From Planctomycetota bacterium (GTDB lineage Bacteria > Planctomycetota > PLA2), in NCBI GenBank assembly GCA_021776785.1, contig JAJFFF010000023.1:1-64000 (forward strand): a stretch of DNA of 64,000 bases, read 5' to 3'. Positions 50,007 through 62,516 of this stretch are shown piece after piece. How positions within the stretch are numbered: position 1 is the first letter of the stretch; each line of letters opens with the position of its first letter. The notes beneath the pieces were generated by a model, which worked only from the letters and a program-made list of their open reading frames with translations, did no database searches and had not been told where the DNA came from. The position numbers and the translations under genes were made by a program.

Positions 50007-50912
50007 ATGGCTCTCGTGCCCCGCACTCCCAACCCCCCGCGTCCGCGGCAGCGCAGCTTGCCGGACTGGTTCAAAAAGCCGTTGCCCAAGGGTGGCGCGA
50101 CGCAACCGGTCCGCGATCTCGTGGCGGAGCTGGGGCTGCACACGGTTTGCGAGTCCGCGAAGTGCCCCAACCTAAACGAGTGTTGGAGCCGCAAGACCGC
50201 GACGTTTATGGTGCTGGGCAACCACTGTACGCGTCGCTGTTTTTTTTGCTCGGTCCCCAAGGCGAAGCCGGATCCGGTCGAGCACGACGAACCGCGCCGC
50301 GTGGCCGAAGCCGTGCAGCGTCTGGGGCTGCGCCACGTCGTGGTCACGTCGGTGGATCGCGACGACTTGCCGGACAAAGGAGCGGGTCACTTCACGCGCA
50401 TCATCGAGGAGTTGCGCTTGGCCGACGCCTCGGTCGTCGTTGAAATCTTGACGCCCGATTTTCGCGGGCGGCCGGAGAGCGCGGCCGAAATCGCCGCGGC
50501 GCGACCCGATATCTTCAATCACAACGTCGAGACGGTGCCGCATCTGTATGCGCGTGTGCGTCCCGGTGCCGTGTACGAAGGTTCGTTGCGGTTGTTGCGC
50601 GACGTTAAGGCGGCGGACCCGACGATCCTCACCAAGTCGGGGTTGATGGTCGGGTTGGGAGAGACCGACGACGAAGTCGTGGGCGTCATGCGCGATCTGC
50701 GCGCGCACGGCGTCGATATCGTGACCGTCGGTCAGTACCTGCGGCCGTCCGACCGCGAGCTTCCCGTCGAGCGGTTCGTTACGCCCGAGCAGTTTCAAGC
50801 CCTGACCGCGCGCGCCCGCGAACTCGGCTTCCTTGGTGTCTACGCCGGGCCGTTCGTGCGCTCGTCCTACAACGCGGACGCGGTCTACGACCTCGTGCGA
50901 AAGCGTCGATGA
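50007..50912 (+). CDS. lipA: Lipoyl synthase
   Basis: 301 residues, a radical-SAM enzyme that inserts two sulfurs into protein-bound octanoyl groups to make lipoate. The auxiliary cluster motif CESAKCPNLNEC (Cx4Cx5C) and the radical-SAM motif CTRRCFFC (Cx3Cx2C) are both intact, as are VVTSVDRDDLPDKGA, NHNVETVP and the C-terminal VRSSYNAD with its conserved Ser cluster ligand. No lipB is seen nearby. It starts two bases after the glycosyltransferase and overlaps larC by four bases. Confidence 0.96.
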   Translation: MALVPRTPNPPRPRQRSLPDWFKKPLPKGGATQPVRDLVAELGLHTVCESAKCPNLNECWSRKTATFMVLGNHCTRRCFFCSVPKAKPDPVEHDEPRRVAEAVQRLGLRHVVVTSVDRDDLPDKGAGHFTRIIEELRLADASVVVEILTPDFRGRPESAAEIAAARPDIFNHNVETVPHLYARVRPGAVYEGSLRLLRDVKAADPTILTKSGLMVGLGETDDEVVGVMRDLRAHGVDIVTVGQYLRPSDRELPVERFVTPEQFQALTARARELGFLGVYAGPFVRSSYNADAVYDLVRKRR

Positions 50913-50956
50913 ACACGCCGATGAACACGCCGATGAATACGCCGATGAATACGCCG
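50909..50956 (+). repeat. Four 12-bp tandem repeats at the larC start
   Basis: ATGAACACGCCG twice then ATGAATACGCCG twice gives four in-frame Met-Asn-Thr-Pro units, each a possible start, before the fifth ATG of the enzyme at 50957. The first ATG overlaps the lipA stop. Unit gain or loss would keep the frame. Confidence 0.9.
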
Positions 50957-52108
50957 ATGAAGATCGCGCTGATCGAACCGTTCGCCGGCATCGCGGGCGA
51001 CATGTTGACCGGCGCGTTGTTGCACGCGGGGGCGCCCTTTGCTGCTGTGCGCGACGGTCTCGCGCAGCTCGCGCTCGATCGGTACCAAGTCGATCGCGAG
51101 CGCGTGTTGCGTTGCGGCGTGAGCGCGGAGAAGTTCCACGTGCGTCACAGCGAAGATCACCACCATCGCGGGCTCACGACGATTTTGGAGATGTTGCAGG
51201 CCTTGCCCGAGGGGCCGCGTGCGCGCGCCGCCGATGCGTTTCGTGCGCTCGGTGTAGCCGAGGCGAAGATCCACGGCGTGGACATCGAGCGCGTGCATTT
51301 TCACGAGGTGGGCGCGGTGGATGCGATCTGCGACATCGCGGGCGCGGCGCTGGCGCTCGACGCGCTCGGCGTCGAAGAGCTTTACTGCCGTCCGCTGCCG
51401 CTTTCGACGGGCTCGGTGCATGCGGCGCACGGGCGAATTCCTGTGCCGGCCCCGGCGACGCTGGAGTTGCTGACAGGGAAGCCGGTGTTCGACAGCGGAC
51501 TCGACGGCGAACTCGTGACGCCGACTGGCGCCGCGATGGCCTGCGCGTGGGCAAGCTTTGACGCGCCGCCGTCGATGCGCGTGCTCGCGATCGGGTACGG
51601 CGCGGGTACGCGCGATCCGGAGGGCTATCCCAACGTGTGCCGCGTAGTGATCGGCGAGGTCGAGACGCCGCCGACGGGAGACGTGATCGAGATCATCTGC
51701 GACATCGACGACGCCAACCCGCAGATGCTCGGGCACTTGGTCGAACGGTTGTTGGGCGCGGGCGCGCTCGACGCGACGTTGCAGCCGGTGTTTATGAAAA
51801 AACAGCGCGCGGCGACGCGCGTGGGTGTGCTCGCCCGCCGCGAGTTGGTTCCGGCGCTCGAGGAGATCTTGTTTCGTGAAGGCGCGACGCTGGGTGTGCG
51901 GCGTCACACGGTCGAACGCACGGAGCTGGTCCGCGAATTCGCGACGGTCGCAACGGACTTCGGTCCGGTCCGCGTCAAACTCGGCAAGCTCGGCGACGAC
52001 GTCGTCCGCGCCAGCCCGGAGTACGAAGACTGCCAGCGATTGGCTCACGAACACGGCGTAGCGCTGCGCGAAGTGATCGAACAAGCGCTGGTGCGTTGGC
52101 ACGCATGA
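50909..52108 (+). CDS. larC: Nickel-pincer cofactor biosynthesis protein LarC
   Basis: 399 residues including a 16-residue MNTP-repeat N-terminus; the family start is MKIALIEPFAGIAGDMLTGAL (residue 17). LarC inserts nickel into the pyridinium dithiocarboxylic mononucleotide cofactor of lactate racemase and its relatives. The GIAGDM motif, a His-rich segment (HSEDHHHRG), HFHEVGAVDAI, and the C-terminal domain with EIICDIDDANPQMLG are seen. In some lactobacilli this protein is split by a programmed frameshift; here it is one frame. larA, larB and larE are not in the window. ATGA overlap with lipA. Confidence 0.9.
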   Translation: MNTPMNTPMNTPMNTPMKIALIEPFAGIAGDMLTGALLHAGAPFAAVRDGLAQLALDRYQVDRERVLRCGVSAEKFHVRHSEDHHHRGLTTILEMLQALPEGPRARAADAFRALGVAEAKIHGVDIERVHFHEVGAVDAICDIAGAALALDALGVEELYCRPLPLSTGSVHAAHGRIPVPAPATLELLTGKPVFDSGLDGELVTPTGAAMACAWASFDAPPSMRVLAIGYGAGTRDPEGYPNVCRVVIGEVETPPTGDVIEIICDIDDANPQMLGHLVERLLGAGALDATLQPVFMKKQRAATRVGVLARRELVPALEEILFREGATLGVRRHTVERTELVREFATVATDFGPVRVKLGKLGDDVVRASPEYEDCQRLAHEHGVALREVIEQALVRWHA

Positions 52109-52689
52109 ACAGAGTCGGGATTGCGGTCGCCGTCGTCGTCCTCGGCGCGCTGGCATACGTCAAATGGGATCGCGACCGTCCGAAGGTCGCCCCGACTCCG
52201 GAGCCGCTCAAGTCAGTTCGCTACCGCGGTCGGTGGGTCACGCCGTCGCCGTTTCGCGGCATCCAAATCCAAGTGCCCGAAGAGTTCATGAAGCAGCCGC
52301 CGCGGGATCACATGACGGGGCAGCGACTCTACGTGGGCCCCGAAGAGGACGGATCGCCGTCGATCCAAGTGTTTACGGGGCCGCCCGGCAAGCGCCGCTC
52401 ACTCGAAGCTTGGAGCAAATTTTGGACCAGCAAGTACGGTTTTTCAACGCCGGTGCGCAGGACGAAGGTGCTGGACGAGGGCGCGAGTTCGATCGCCGGC
52501 GTCCCCTGTCGATGGTTCGTCATGGAAGACATCGACCAAAAGCGCCGGTCGCTGGTCTATCAGTTCAGCTTCGTGAGCGAAAACGCGGAACACTTCATCC
52601 GCGGCCACGCGCCGGATGACTTGTTTCGCGTGGGTGGCTTCCGCGCGACGATGGACCGCGTGCGCGCGTCGGCCCGGTTTATCAAGTAG
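52105..52689 (+). CDS. Membrane-anchored protein of unknown function
   Basis: 194 residues. One N-terminal membrane helix (about 3-20, VGIAVAVVVLGALAYVKW) precedes a ~170-residue soluble domain that reads like a small alpha/beta exported domain (FRGIQIQVPEEFMKQ, VPCRWFVMEDIDQKRR, LVYQFSFVSENAEHFIRG). Its ATG overlaps the larC stop (ATGA), so glycosyltransferase, lipA, larC and this gene form one unit. It ends inside the converging aminotransferase gene by eight bases. No family recognised. Confidence 0.6.
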   Translation: MNRVGIAVAVVVLGALAYVKWDRDRPKVAPTPEPLKSVRYRGRWVTPSPFRGIQIQVPEEFMKQPPRDHMTGQRLYVGPEEDGSPSIQVFTGPPGKRRSLEAWSKFWTSKYGFSTPVRRTKVLDEGASSIAGVPCRWFVMEDIDQKRRSLVYQFSFVSENAEHFIRGHAPDDLFRVGGFRATMDRVRASARFIK

Positions 52690-53692
52690 CTCGCGCGCCG
52701 TTTCTTTCGACCTGTTCCGCAATCAACCGCGCGCCCTTCCCAAAAGTGCGGGGATCGGCGGCGAGGAACACGCGGATGAACTCCGGCGCTTCGAAAAATG
52801 AGCCGCGGGCGACGCCCACGCCTTGTTTCTCCATTTGGTCCGCGATGCGGTCTCCGTCGCCGACGTCGACGAACGCCGTCAGTCCCGCCTGCGGACGGGC
52901 GTAGCGAAACTTCAGCTTGTCGAGCGTCGCTAAGTTCGTCGCCACGTGGCGCCTCGCTTTGTCGCGTAGCTCGGGGAGGCGCGGCCAGATCGCGTCGAGC
53001 GCTAGGAGCGAGGGCGTGGGACACTGCACGGCGACCAAATTGTTCACGCGGCGGGTTTGTTCCAAAAGCTCCGGCGCCGCCAGGATCCAACCCAGGCGCA
53101 GCGCTCCCAACCCGTAGGCCTTCGTCAGTCCGCCCGTCGTTACAAAGCGCGGATGTCGCGCCGCCGCCACCTTGGGCGGTTTGGGCTGCAGTTCGCGATA
53201 CACCTCATCGACGATCACGACCGCGCCCCGGTCGGCCGCTTCCCCGAGATCGTCCCAGTCCGCCTTCGTCAGGTTGCGGCCGGTCGGGTTGTGGGGGTTG
53301 GTTACGACAACCAGCGTCGCGCGCTTCGCGATCTTGCCGAGGCGTCCGTTGTGAGCGCGGACGATCGGTTTCACCAAGGCGCCCAAGCTCTTCGGGATCT
53401 GCGCAAGCGGCGCATAGCGCGGGATCTCGACAGCGACCGTCTCTCCCGGATCGCAAAAGGCCGCGATCGCCACGAAGTTCGCCAGGCTAGTGCCGCCGAG
53501 GAGCTGGACCCGGCCCTTTTTCACGCCGTTTTGGCGGGCGATTTTCTCTTCCAGGCCCGGGTGGCCGCTCCCGAACTCCTCGAACTTCGCGCCGCGCGGA
53601 TGGCCGGCTCCGGAGAAGCCCAGCTCGATGGGGAGAGGGTCAAACGTATGGGCCTTGGCCCACTCCATATGGGGGAAATATCCGGTTCGCAT
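52682..53692 (-). CDS. Class I/II aminotransferase-like PLP protein
   Basis: 336 residues, about 40 shorter than standard fold-type I aminotransferases. Recognisable are NPHNPTGRNL (PLP ring contact), VIVDEVYRELQ (Asp to pyridine nitrogen) and GGLTKAYGLGALRLGW with the PLP Lys. GFSGAGHPRGAKFEEFG near the N-terminus and FIRVFLAADPRTF near the end, with a probable carboxylate Arg, complete the outline. The substrate is not determined. Its stop overlaps the previous plus-strand gene. The ATG at 53692 directly follows TATTGT; MEWAKAHTFDPLP eight codons later is an alternative start. Confidence 0.75.
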   Translation of the reverse strand: MRTGYFPHMEWAKAHTFDPLPIELGFSGAGHPRGAKFEEFGSGHPGLEEKIARQNGVKKGRVQLLGGTSLANFVAIAAFCDPGETVAVEIPRYAPLAQIPKSLGALVKPIVRAHNGRLGKIAKRATLVVVTNPHNPTGRNLTKADWDDLGEAADRGAVVIVDEVYRELQPKPPKVAAARHPRFVTTGGLTKAYGLGALRLGWILAAPELLEQTRRVNNLVAVQCPTPSLLALDAIWPRLPELRDKARRHVATNLATLDKLKFRYARPQAGLTAFVDVGDGDRIADQMEKQGVGVARGSFFEAPEFIRVFLAADPRTFGKGARLIAEQVERNGARAT

Positions 53693-53852
53693 ACAATATC
53701 CTTGAATCTGTCGGTGCGGCGCGCGATCCTAGAAACTTGTTAGATCAGACCTCGTGGCGAAGCCGTACCCGTGTTGGGGAGAGCTTAACGCACATCAGTT
53801 TTGGGCCCCTAGGCCCATCGAACCGAACAGTCGAATCTGGGAGGAGGCGTTG

Positions 53853-54980
53853 ATGAGAATTCTCACGGCAGCCTTAGTGATTGCGACCCTCGTTGTGACG
53901 GGTCAGGCCAAAGAGTCAACCGAATACGCCGGTGAGGTCACCGCATCCGCGCTCAACCTACGGGCGGGACCGGGCGAGGCTTATCAGCCGGTTTTGCGGG
54001 TACCCCACGGGACGCGTTTTGTCGTCGTGGGCGTACACCCCAACGCGCCGGAGTGGCTCCAGCTCAAGATCCCTGGCGGCTTCCCCGCCTGGGTTGCGGC
54101 GAACTACATTCGCAAGACCGCGAGCGGCGACGGGAACGTGGGCGTGGTGAAGACCAACCGCCTGCTGGTCCGTCCGCGCGCGTCCACTAAGTATCACCAG
54201 CTCGCGGGTCGTCTTGAATTGGGCGAGACCGTGAGAATTGTCGGCGCGAAAACGACGGCGGAAGGCGACTGGTATCAAGTCATGATGCCGGAGCGTTTCC
54301 CGCTGTTTGCGCACCGCAAGTTTGTGCGCAACATCGGGCCGGCCAAGCTCGCGCTCGTGAAGCCCAAGACGCCGGGCGCGAACGCACTCAAGGTCGGCGG
54401 CAAGACGCCGCGTGTCGTCTCAACCAAAGAGGATGCACGCTTCATCCTGGTCGAGAAAACGCTGCGCAAGCGTTTGATCGCGGCGAAGACGGCGGCGGAC
54501 ATTAAGCCGCTGAAGCGTTCACTGCACGAACTCGACCGCCGCAAGCTCTCCATCGAGAACCGCGAGCGACGCGTTTCGCTCTGGGCGGACATGCTGGAGA
54601 AAGAGCACAACTTTACGGTCGTCGAGATCAAAGCCAAAGAGGATCAGGTGCAAAGCGAACTCGACGCTCGCTTGGCCGAGATCGATCGCAAGTACAAAGC
54701 GCGCCTCCGTGAAATCAAAAAAGAATTCAAAGAGCCGCGTCACGCGTCACGTTTCACCGCGACCGGAATCGTGAAGTGGAAGCCGGACATTTTCGGCAGG
54801 CACCCCGAGTACCGGATCGAGAAGGCGGGACAGATGCGCTACTTCATCATCGCGCCCGAGTTCGACCTGGCCCGCTTCTCCGGCAAGCGCGTCGGCGTGA
54901 TCGGCATCACCGATCCCGAGAGCGGCACCGGGTTTGAAACCGTCATGGTCAAGCGCATCGAAATCTTGGGCAACGAGTAG
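53853..54980 (+). CDS. Exported SH3-domain protein with coiled coil
   Basis: 375 residues. Signal peptide (MRILTAALVIATLVVTGQAK), then two bacterial SH3 domains. The first runs about 25-90 (GEVTASALNLRAGPGEAYQP to PAWVAANYIRK). The second runs about 100-165 (NRLLVRPRASTKYHQLAGRL to FPLFAHRKFVRN). A Lys-rich helical region with a coiled coil follows (ENRERRVSLWADMLEKEH; IKAKEDQVQSELDARLAEID), and a small C-terminal beta domain ends the protein. Bacterial SH3 domains often bind peptidoglycan peptides, so a cell-wall or envelope role is likely. GGAGGAGG upstream of the ATG is a strong ribosome site. Confidence 0.75.
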   Translation: MRILTAALVIATLVVTGQAKESTEYAGEVTASALNLRAGPGEAYQPVLRVPHGTRFVVVGVHPNAPEWLQLKIPGGFPAWVAANYIRKTASGDGNVGVVKTNRLLVRPRASTKYHQLAGRLELGETVRIVGAKTTAEGDWYQVMMPERFPLFAHRKFVRNIGPAKLALVKPKTPGANALKVGGKTPRVVSTKEDARFILVEKTLRKRLIAAKTAADIKPLKRSLHELDRRKLSIENRERRVSLWADMLEKEHNFTVVEIKAKEDQVQSELDARLAEIDRKYKARLREIKKEFKEPRHASRFTATGIVKWKPDIFGRHPEYRIEKAGQMRYFIIAPEFDLARFSGKRVGVIGITDPESGTGFETVMVKRIEILGNE

Positions 54981-54984
54981 TTGG

Positions 54985-55013
54985 AGCCCGTAGCGGGCTG
55001 AAGGCCCGTTTTC
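54985..55013 (+). terminator. Short hairpin with T tail after the SH3 gene
   Basis: AGCCCG (54985-54990) and CGGGCT (54994-54999) form a small stem; a second GGCCCG and TTTT follow within 15 bases. It lies directly before the kinase start at 55018 and may limit read-through. Confidence 0.4.
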
Positions 55014-55017
55014 CATC

Positions 55018-56322
55018 ATGCGCGCACGGTTGGCGCGGCGACTGGTCGTCCCTTTGTTGGTGGCAGTCGCCGCGCTTTTTTTGATTCTTGGCTTTGTGGC
55101 GGTCTCCGTCGCCGAACGGAGCGTACAGCGTGATTTCGCGGCGCGCGCCGATCGCGCCGCGGCGACGCTGAACGCGTTGGCGCTGCCGCGCGAGCACCGC
55201 GGCACCATCCTCGCGGCGATGAGCGATCTCTCCGGGTTGGCGTACACGCTCGGCGATCAATCGACGCTGCAAGACGCGATTTCGTTTCGCGACGACACGC
55301 CGGTCGTCACAGCCGATGGGGACTCGTTTCGGTGGTTGCGCCGCGATCTTGAAGCCAAGGGCGAAACGCTCTACGTCCTCGCCCGCGAGTCCGAGCTGCG
55401 GCAGCGGCGGCGCGATGCGCTCACGCCGATCGGCGTGGCGGGTGCGCTGGGATTGGTGTTGGCGCTTGCCGTCGGGCTTTGGGTTGCGCGTCTCGTGGCG
55501 CAGCCGGTGCGCGAACTTGCGGACTCGGTGCAAGGGTTTGCGAAGGGCGAGTTTACAGGCTCGTTTCGCGCCCGCGGACCCGGCGAAATCGGTGAACTGC
55601 AAGACGCGTTTGTGGCCATGACGAACGAGATCGAGCGTCAGCAAAACAAGGTGCGCGAGAGCGAACGCTTTGCGACCTTGGGGCGGCTGGCAGGCGGAAT
55701 TGCGCACGAATTGCGCAATCCGCTCACGGCGATCCGCATGGCTGTCGAAACGGCGTTGGATGGAAACGATGAAGCGTCGGGCAACGTACGCAGCGAGGCG
55801 CGCGCGGTGGCCGTCGCTGAGGTCGATCGGTTGGATCGAACGCTGCGCGAGCTCCTGCACTATGTTGCGCCGCGGCCGCTGACGCTGCAGAGCATCGACG
55901 TCGGCCCCCTGTTTGAAGAGGTGTCCGCGTTGCTCGGTCCGCAATGCCGCCACCTCAAAGTGGAGTTGCGCATCGACGCAGGGATGGACGGGCTCTCGGT
56001 GCGGGGCGACCGCGACCGTCTCAAGCAAGCGCTGATCAACCTCGTGCTCAACGGCGCGCAGGCGCAACCGCGTGGCGGGTTTGTGGAGCTGCGCGCGCGG
56101 CCCCACGTGTGGGAGGTCGCGGACGGCGGCGCCGGCATTCGCGACGAAATCAAGGACACGCTGTTGCAGCCGTTTGCGACGACCAAGGCCGCGGGCATCG
56201 GGTTGGGGCTGGCGGTCGTCGATCAGGTGGCGCAAGAGCACGCCGCGGAGCTGACGTTTGAGACCGGCCCGGACGGGACCACGTTTCGTCTCACGTTTGG
56301 CCCGACGGCGACCAGCGCGTAG
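55018..56322 (+). CDS. NtrB-like sensor histidine kinase
   Basis: 434 residues. Two membrane helices (about 10-30 and 142-162) flank a ~110-residue periplasmic sensor. HAMP (~163-215) leads to HisKA with His230 in GGIAHELRNPL, and an HATPase domain with N-box LINLVLNGAQAQP and G boxes ADGGAGI and GIGLGLAVV. The G-rich layout is of the NtrB/AtoS class that partners sigma-54 activators. The regulator starts 23 bases downstream. The signal is unknown. Confidence 0.85.
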   Translation: MRARLARRLVVPLLVAVAALFLILGFVAVSVAERSVQRDFAARADRAAATLNALALPREHRGTILAAMSDLSGLAYTLGDQSTLQDAISFRDDTPVVTADGDSFRWLRRDLEAKGETLYVLARESELRQRRRDALTPIGVAGALGLVLALAVGLWVARLVAQPVRELADSVQGFAKGEFTGSFRARGPGEIGELQDAFVAMTNEIERQQNKVRESERFATLGRLAGGIAHELRNPLTAIRMAVETALDGNDEASGNVRSEARAVAVAEVDRLDRTLRELLHYVAPRPLTLQSIDVGPLFEEVSALLGPQCRHLKVELRIDAGMDGLSVRGDRDRLKQALINLVLNGAQAQPRGGFVELRARPHVWEVADGGAGIRDEIKDTLLQPFATTKAAGIGLGLAVVDQVAQEHAAELTFETGPDGTTFRLTFGPTATSA

Positions 56323-56333
56323 CAGCGAGCCGG

Positions 56334-56339
56334 TAGACT
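56334..56339 (+). promoter_or_regulatory. Candidate -10 element of the sigma-54 regulator
   Basis: TAGACT ends six bases before GTG 56346. It could allow the regulator to be made separately from the kinase. Confidence 0.4.
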
Positions 56340-56345
56340 GACGCT

Positions 56346-57704
56346 GTGGCCAAGGTCTTAATCATCGACGATGAGCCCGGCGTCTGCTGGGCGTTGCAAC
56401 AAGCGCTGCAAAACGGCGGGCACGTGTCCGAGGCGGTCGGCACGGCCGAGCAGGGGCTCCCGCGCGCGGCCGAGTTCGACCTTGTGTTCTTAGACATCGG
56501 GTTGCCGGGCATGAACGGCTTGGACGCGCTCAACGAGATCGACGGCGTGCCTGTGGTCATCATCACGGCGCACGGCACGGTGGACAACGCGGTCGATGCG
56601 CTCAAGCGCGGGGCGTTCGACTACCTCGTCAAACCGCTGCGGGCCGAAGACATCCCGGCGCTGGTCGCGCGGGCGGTCAAGCGCACGGCGCTCGAGCGTG
56701 AAGTGACGCGGCTGCGCGGCGAACTGGCCGGACGCAGTGGCGAAGGCGCGCTGCAGGGCACGACGCGCGTGATGCAGGAAGTGTTCAAGTCCATCGCCAC
56801 GGTCGCCATGTCGGACGCGCCGGTGTTGATCTTGGGGGAGTCGGGGACGGGCAAAGAGCTCGTGGCCCGCACGATCCACGAGGCGTCGGCGCGAAGTGCC
56901 GAAGCGTTCGAGCCGATCGACTGCGGCGCGTTGCCGGAGCCGTTGCTTGAGAGCGAGCTGTTTGGTCACGAACGCGGCGCCTTTACCGGAGCGGTGGCGC
57001 GCAAGCGTGGGCGCTTGGAGCGAGCGGATCGGGGCACGCTCTTTCTCGCCGAGATCGGAGAACTGACACCGCCGTCCCAGGTCAAGCTGCTGCGCTTTCT
57101 TGCGGAGCGCGAGGTTCAGCGATTGGGAGGTCAGGAGCGCCACGCGATCGACACACGTGTGATTACCGCGACGCATCGCGACCTGCGCGCGCTCTTGGAG
57201 ACCGGCGACTTTCGCGAGGATCTTTATTACCGGTTGGCCGTGACGGAGATCCGTTTACCGCCGCTGCGGGATCGGCGCGACGATATCCCGCTTCTGGTCG
57301 CGCACTTCTTAGAGCAACTCGGCTACGGCGGCGAGCTCAGTGAAGCCGCGATGGCGGCGTTCACGGAATACACGTGGCCGGGGAACGTGCGCGAGCTGCG
57401 CAACGCGGTTGAAGCGGCGACGGTCGTGGCGCGCGGGGCCGCCATCGAGCCCGACCACCTGCCGGGGCCGGTGTTGCGCGGCGGCGCCGCGTTGCAGAGT
57501 GAGATCGAGGGATTTGTCGCGCGCCTCGCGGACGGCGCCCCCGACGGCGCGATCTTTCACACCGTGCAGGAGCAGTGCGAGGCGGCGATGTTGCGCCACG
57601 TGCTCCACCACGTCGGGCACAACCAGGTCCAGGCCAGCAAGCGCCTCGGGATTCATCGGACGACGCTGCGTAAGCTCATCGCCAAATACGAGATCCAGTC
57701 GTAA
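56346..57704 (+). CDS. NtrC-family sigma-54-dependent response regulator
   Basis: 452 residues. Receiver (1-120): acidic pair Asp8/Asp9, phospho-acceptor Asp50 in LVFLDIGLPG, Thr in IITAHG, Lys in YLVKPL. AAA+ domain: Walker A GESGTGKE (164-171), the sigma-54-contacting GAFTGA loop (211-216), sensor and Arg-finger segments (FREDLYYRLAV), and WPGNVREL. C-terminal Fis-type helix-turn-helix ends NQVQASKRLGIHRTTLRKLI. The Walker B segment reads LFLAEIGEL: the usual Asp is Ala235, while Glu236 is kept. This could lower Mg-ATP use. GTG start. Confidence 0.88.
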   Translation: MAKVLIIDDEPGVCWALQQALQNGGHVSEAVGTAEQGLPRAAEFDLVFLDIGLPGMNGLDALNEIDGVPVVIITAHGTVDNAVDALKRGAFDYLVKPLRAEDIPALVARAVKRTALEREVTRLRGELAGRSGEGALQGTTRVMQEVFKSIATVAMSDAPVLILGESGTGKELVARTIHEASARSAEAFEPIDCGALPEPLLESELFGHERGAFTGAVARKRGRLERADRGTLFLAEIGELTPPSQVKLLRFLAEREVQRLGGQERHAIDTRVITATHRDLRALLETGDFREDLYYRLAVTEIRLPPLRDRRDDIPLLVAHFLEQLGYGGELSEAAMAAFTEYTWPGNVRELRNAVEAATVVARGAAIEPDHLPGPVLRGGAALQSEIEGFVARLADGAPDGAIFHTVQEQCEAAMLRHVLHHVGHNQVQASKRLGIHRTTLRKLIAKYEIQS

Positions 57705-57717
57705 CGGCGGCCGGCGC

Positions 57718-61223
<3,506 letters not shown>

Positions 61224-61227
<4 letters not shown>

Positions 61228-62249
61228 AAGAGGCGACCCGGCTGCGGGGAAGACGCGTCGAACAGATCGCGACACTGCGGACTCGCGCAACGGCCCTGCG
61301 GCGTGCGCTGCAGCAACCCGGTGCGAATGAGGTAGGGCTCGTAGACGTCTTCGATCGTGCGTTCCTCTTCGCCGACCGCCACGGCGATGGTCTTGATGCC
61401 GATGGGGCCTCCGCCATGGCGAATGAGGGTCTGCAGGATCTGACGGTCTAACCGGCTGAGCCCGTTGTCGTCGATGCCGATGCGCCGCAACCCTTCGGCC
61501 GCGACGTCCTTGTCGATTTGATTGTCGGTCGTTTCCTGCGCCAAGTCGCGCACACGGCGTAAGAACCGGTTAGCCACGCGCGGCGTTCCGCGGCTGCGCG
61601 TGGCGATGAGCTCGGCGGCGGCGTCGTCGATGGTGACTTTGAGCGCTTGCGCGGAGCGTGTGATGATGCGCTGCAGTTCGTCGGCGGGATAGAGCTCGAG
61701 CTTTTCTTGCAGGCCAAAGCGTGCGCGAAACGGTGCGCTCAACAGTCCTTCACGCGTCGTCGCGCCAACCAACGTGAACGGCGCCACGTTGATGCGAAGC
61801 GAACGCGCCGCCGGTCCCTCGTCCAAGATCACGTCGATGACGTAGTCTTCCATCGCCGTGTAGAGCTTCTCTTCGACAGGGCGGTTGAGGCGATGGATCT
61901 CGTCGATGAACAAGATGTCGCCCGCCGCAAGGTTGCCCAAGATGCCGACCAAGTCGCCGGGACGCATCAGCGCCGGGCCGCTCGTTTCGTGCAACTGCGC
62001 GCCCATGTCGTGCGCGACGATGCCCGCGAGTGTGGTCTTGCCGAGTCCGGGGAGGCCGCTCAGTAAGACGTGGTCCAACGACTCCTGACGTGTGCGGGCC
62101 GCGCGGATGGCGAGGCGCAGGTTCTCGACCGCGCGCCTCTGTCCGACGAAATGGTCAAAATCGCGCGGGCGCAGCGTGAGCTCGAACGAGTCGTCGCGTC
62201 CGGACGCGGGATCGAACGGCGGAGGGTCGAACGGGGGCGCACTGCTCAT
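61224..62249 (-). CDS. ruvB: Holliday junction branch-migration ATPase RuvB
   Basis: 341 residues. With RuvA it drives branch migration of recombination intermediates, feeding RuvC. FDHFVGQRRAVENL, Walker A LPGLGKTT, Walker B ILFIDEIHRL, LVGATTREGLLS (sensor 1), and the winged-helix C-terminus (IGIKTIAVAVGEEERTIEDV; EPYLIRTGLLQRTPQGR) are all intact. ruvA and ruvC are not in the window. The start at MSSAPPFDPP is chosen: TACAAT lies 12 bases upstream, and an earlier Met is 17 codons further. First gene of a four-gene minus-strand unit. Confidence 0.96.
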
Positions 62250-62516
62250 AACGAAGCGATGATTGTACGAGACGATGGGGGCGAAACCCGGTCGATCCAC
62301 AGCCGGATGTGGTTTCGGCCGAGTTCGTGGGGCCCCTGCTAGGATTCGACCCGCGGCCCGAACGAGGCTCCGGCAGCGCCGAGCCGCTTCGACCCACAGC
62401 TTCGATCCACAGATCGATCCACAAGGAACCCAGGGCGGCGATCCCCGGGCCGGTCACCACGGCGATCATCGCTGCGACAAAGGGCCCGCCCGGACCAAGC
62501 CCCATCGAGACAAGAC
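62250..62516. other. Intergenic region with three direct repeats
   Basis: CGACCCACA (62390), CGATCCACA (62403) and CGATCCACA (62415) recur at 12-13-base spacing, with another CGATCCACA at 62293. They share TCCACA with DnaA boxes, but the flanking bases do not match. No gene is seen. It lies between divergent ruvB and menG. Confidence 0.4.

Noticed and set aside
62388..62424. DnaA boxes or replication origin
   Set aside because: Only TCCACA matches; the TTA half of the box is missing, no AT-rich stretch and no dnaA or dnaN nearby.
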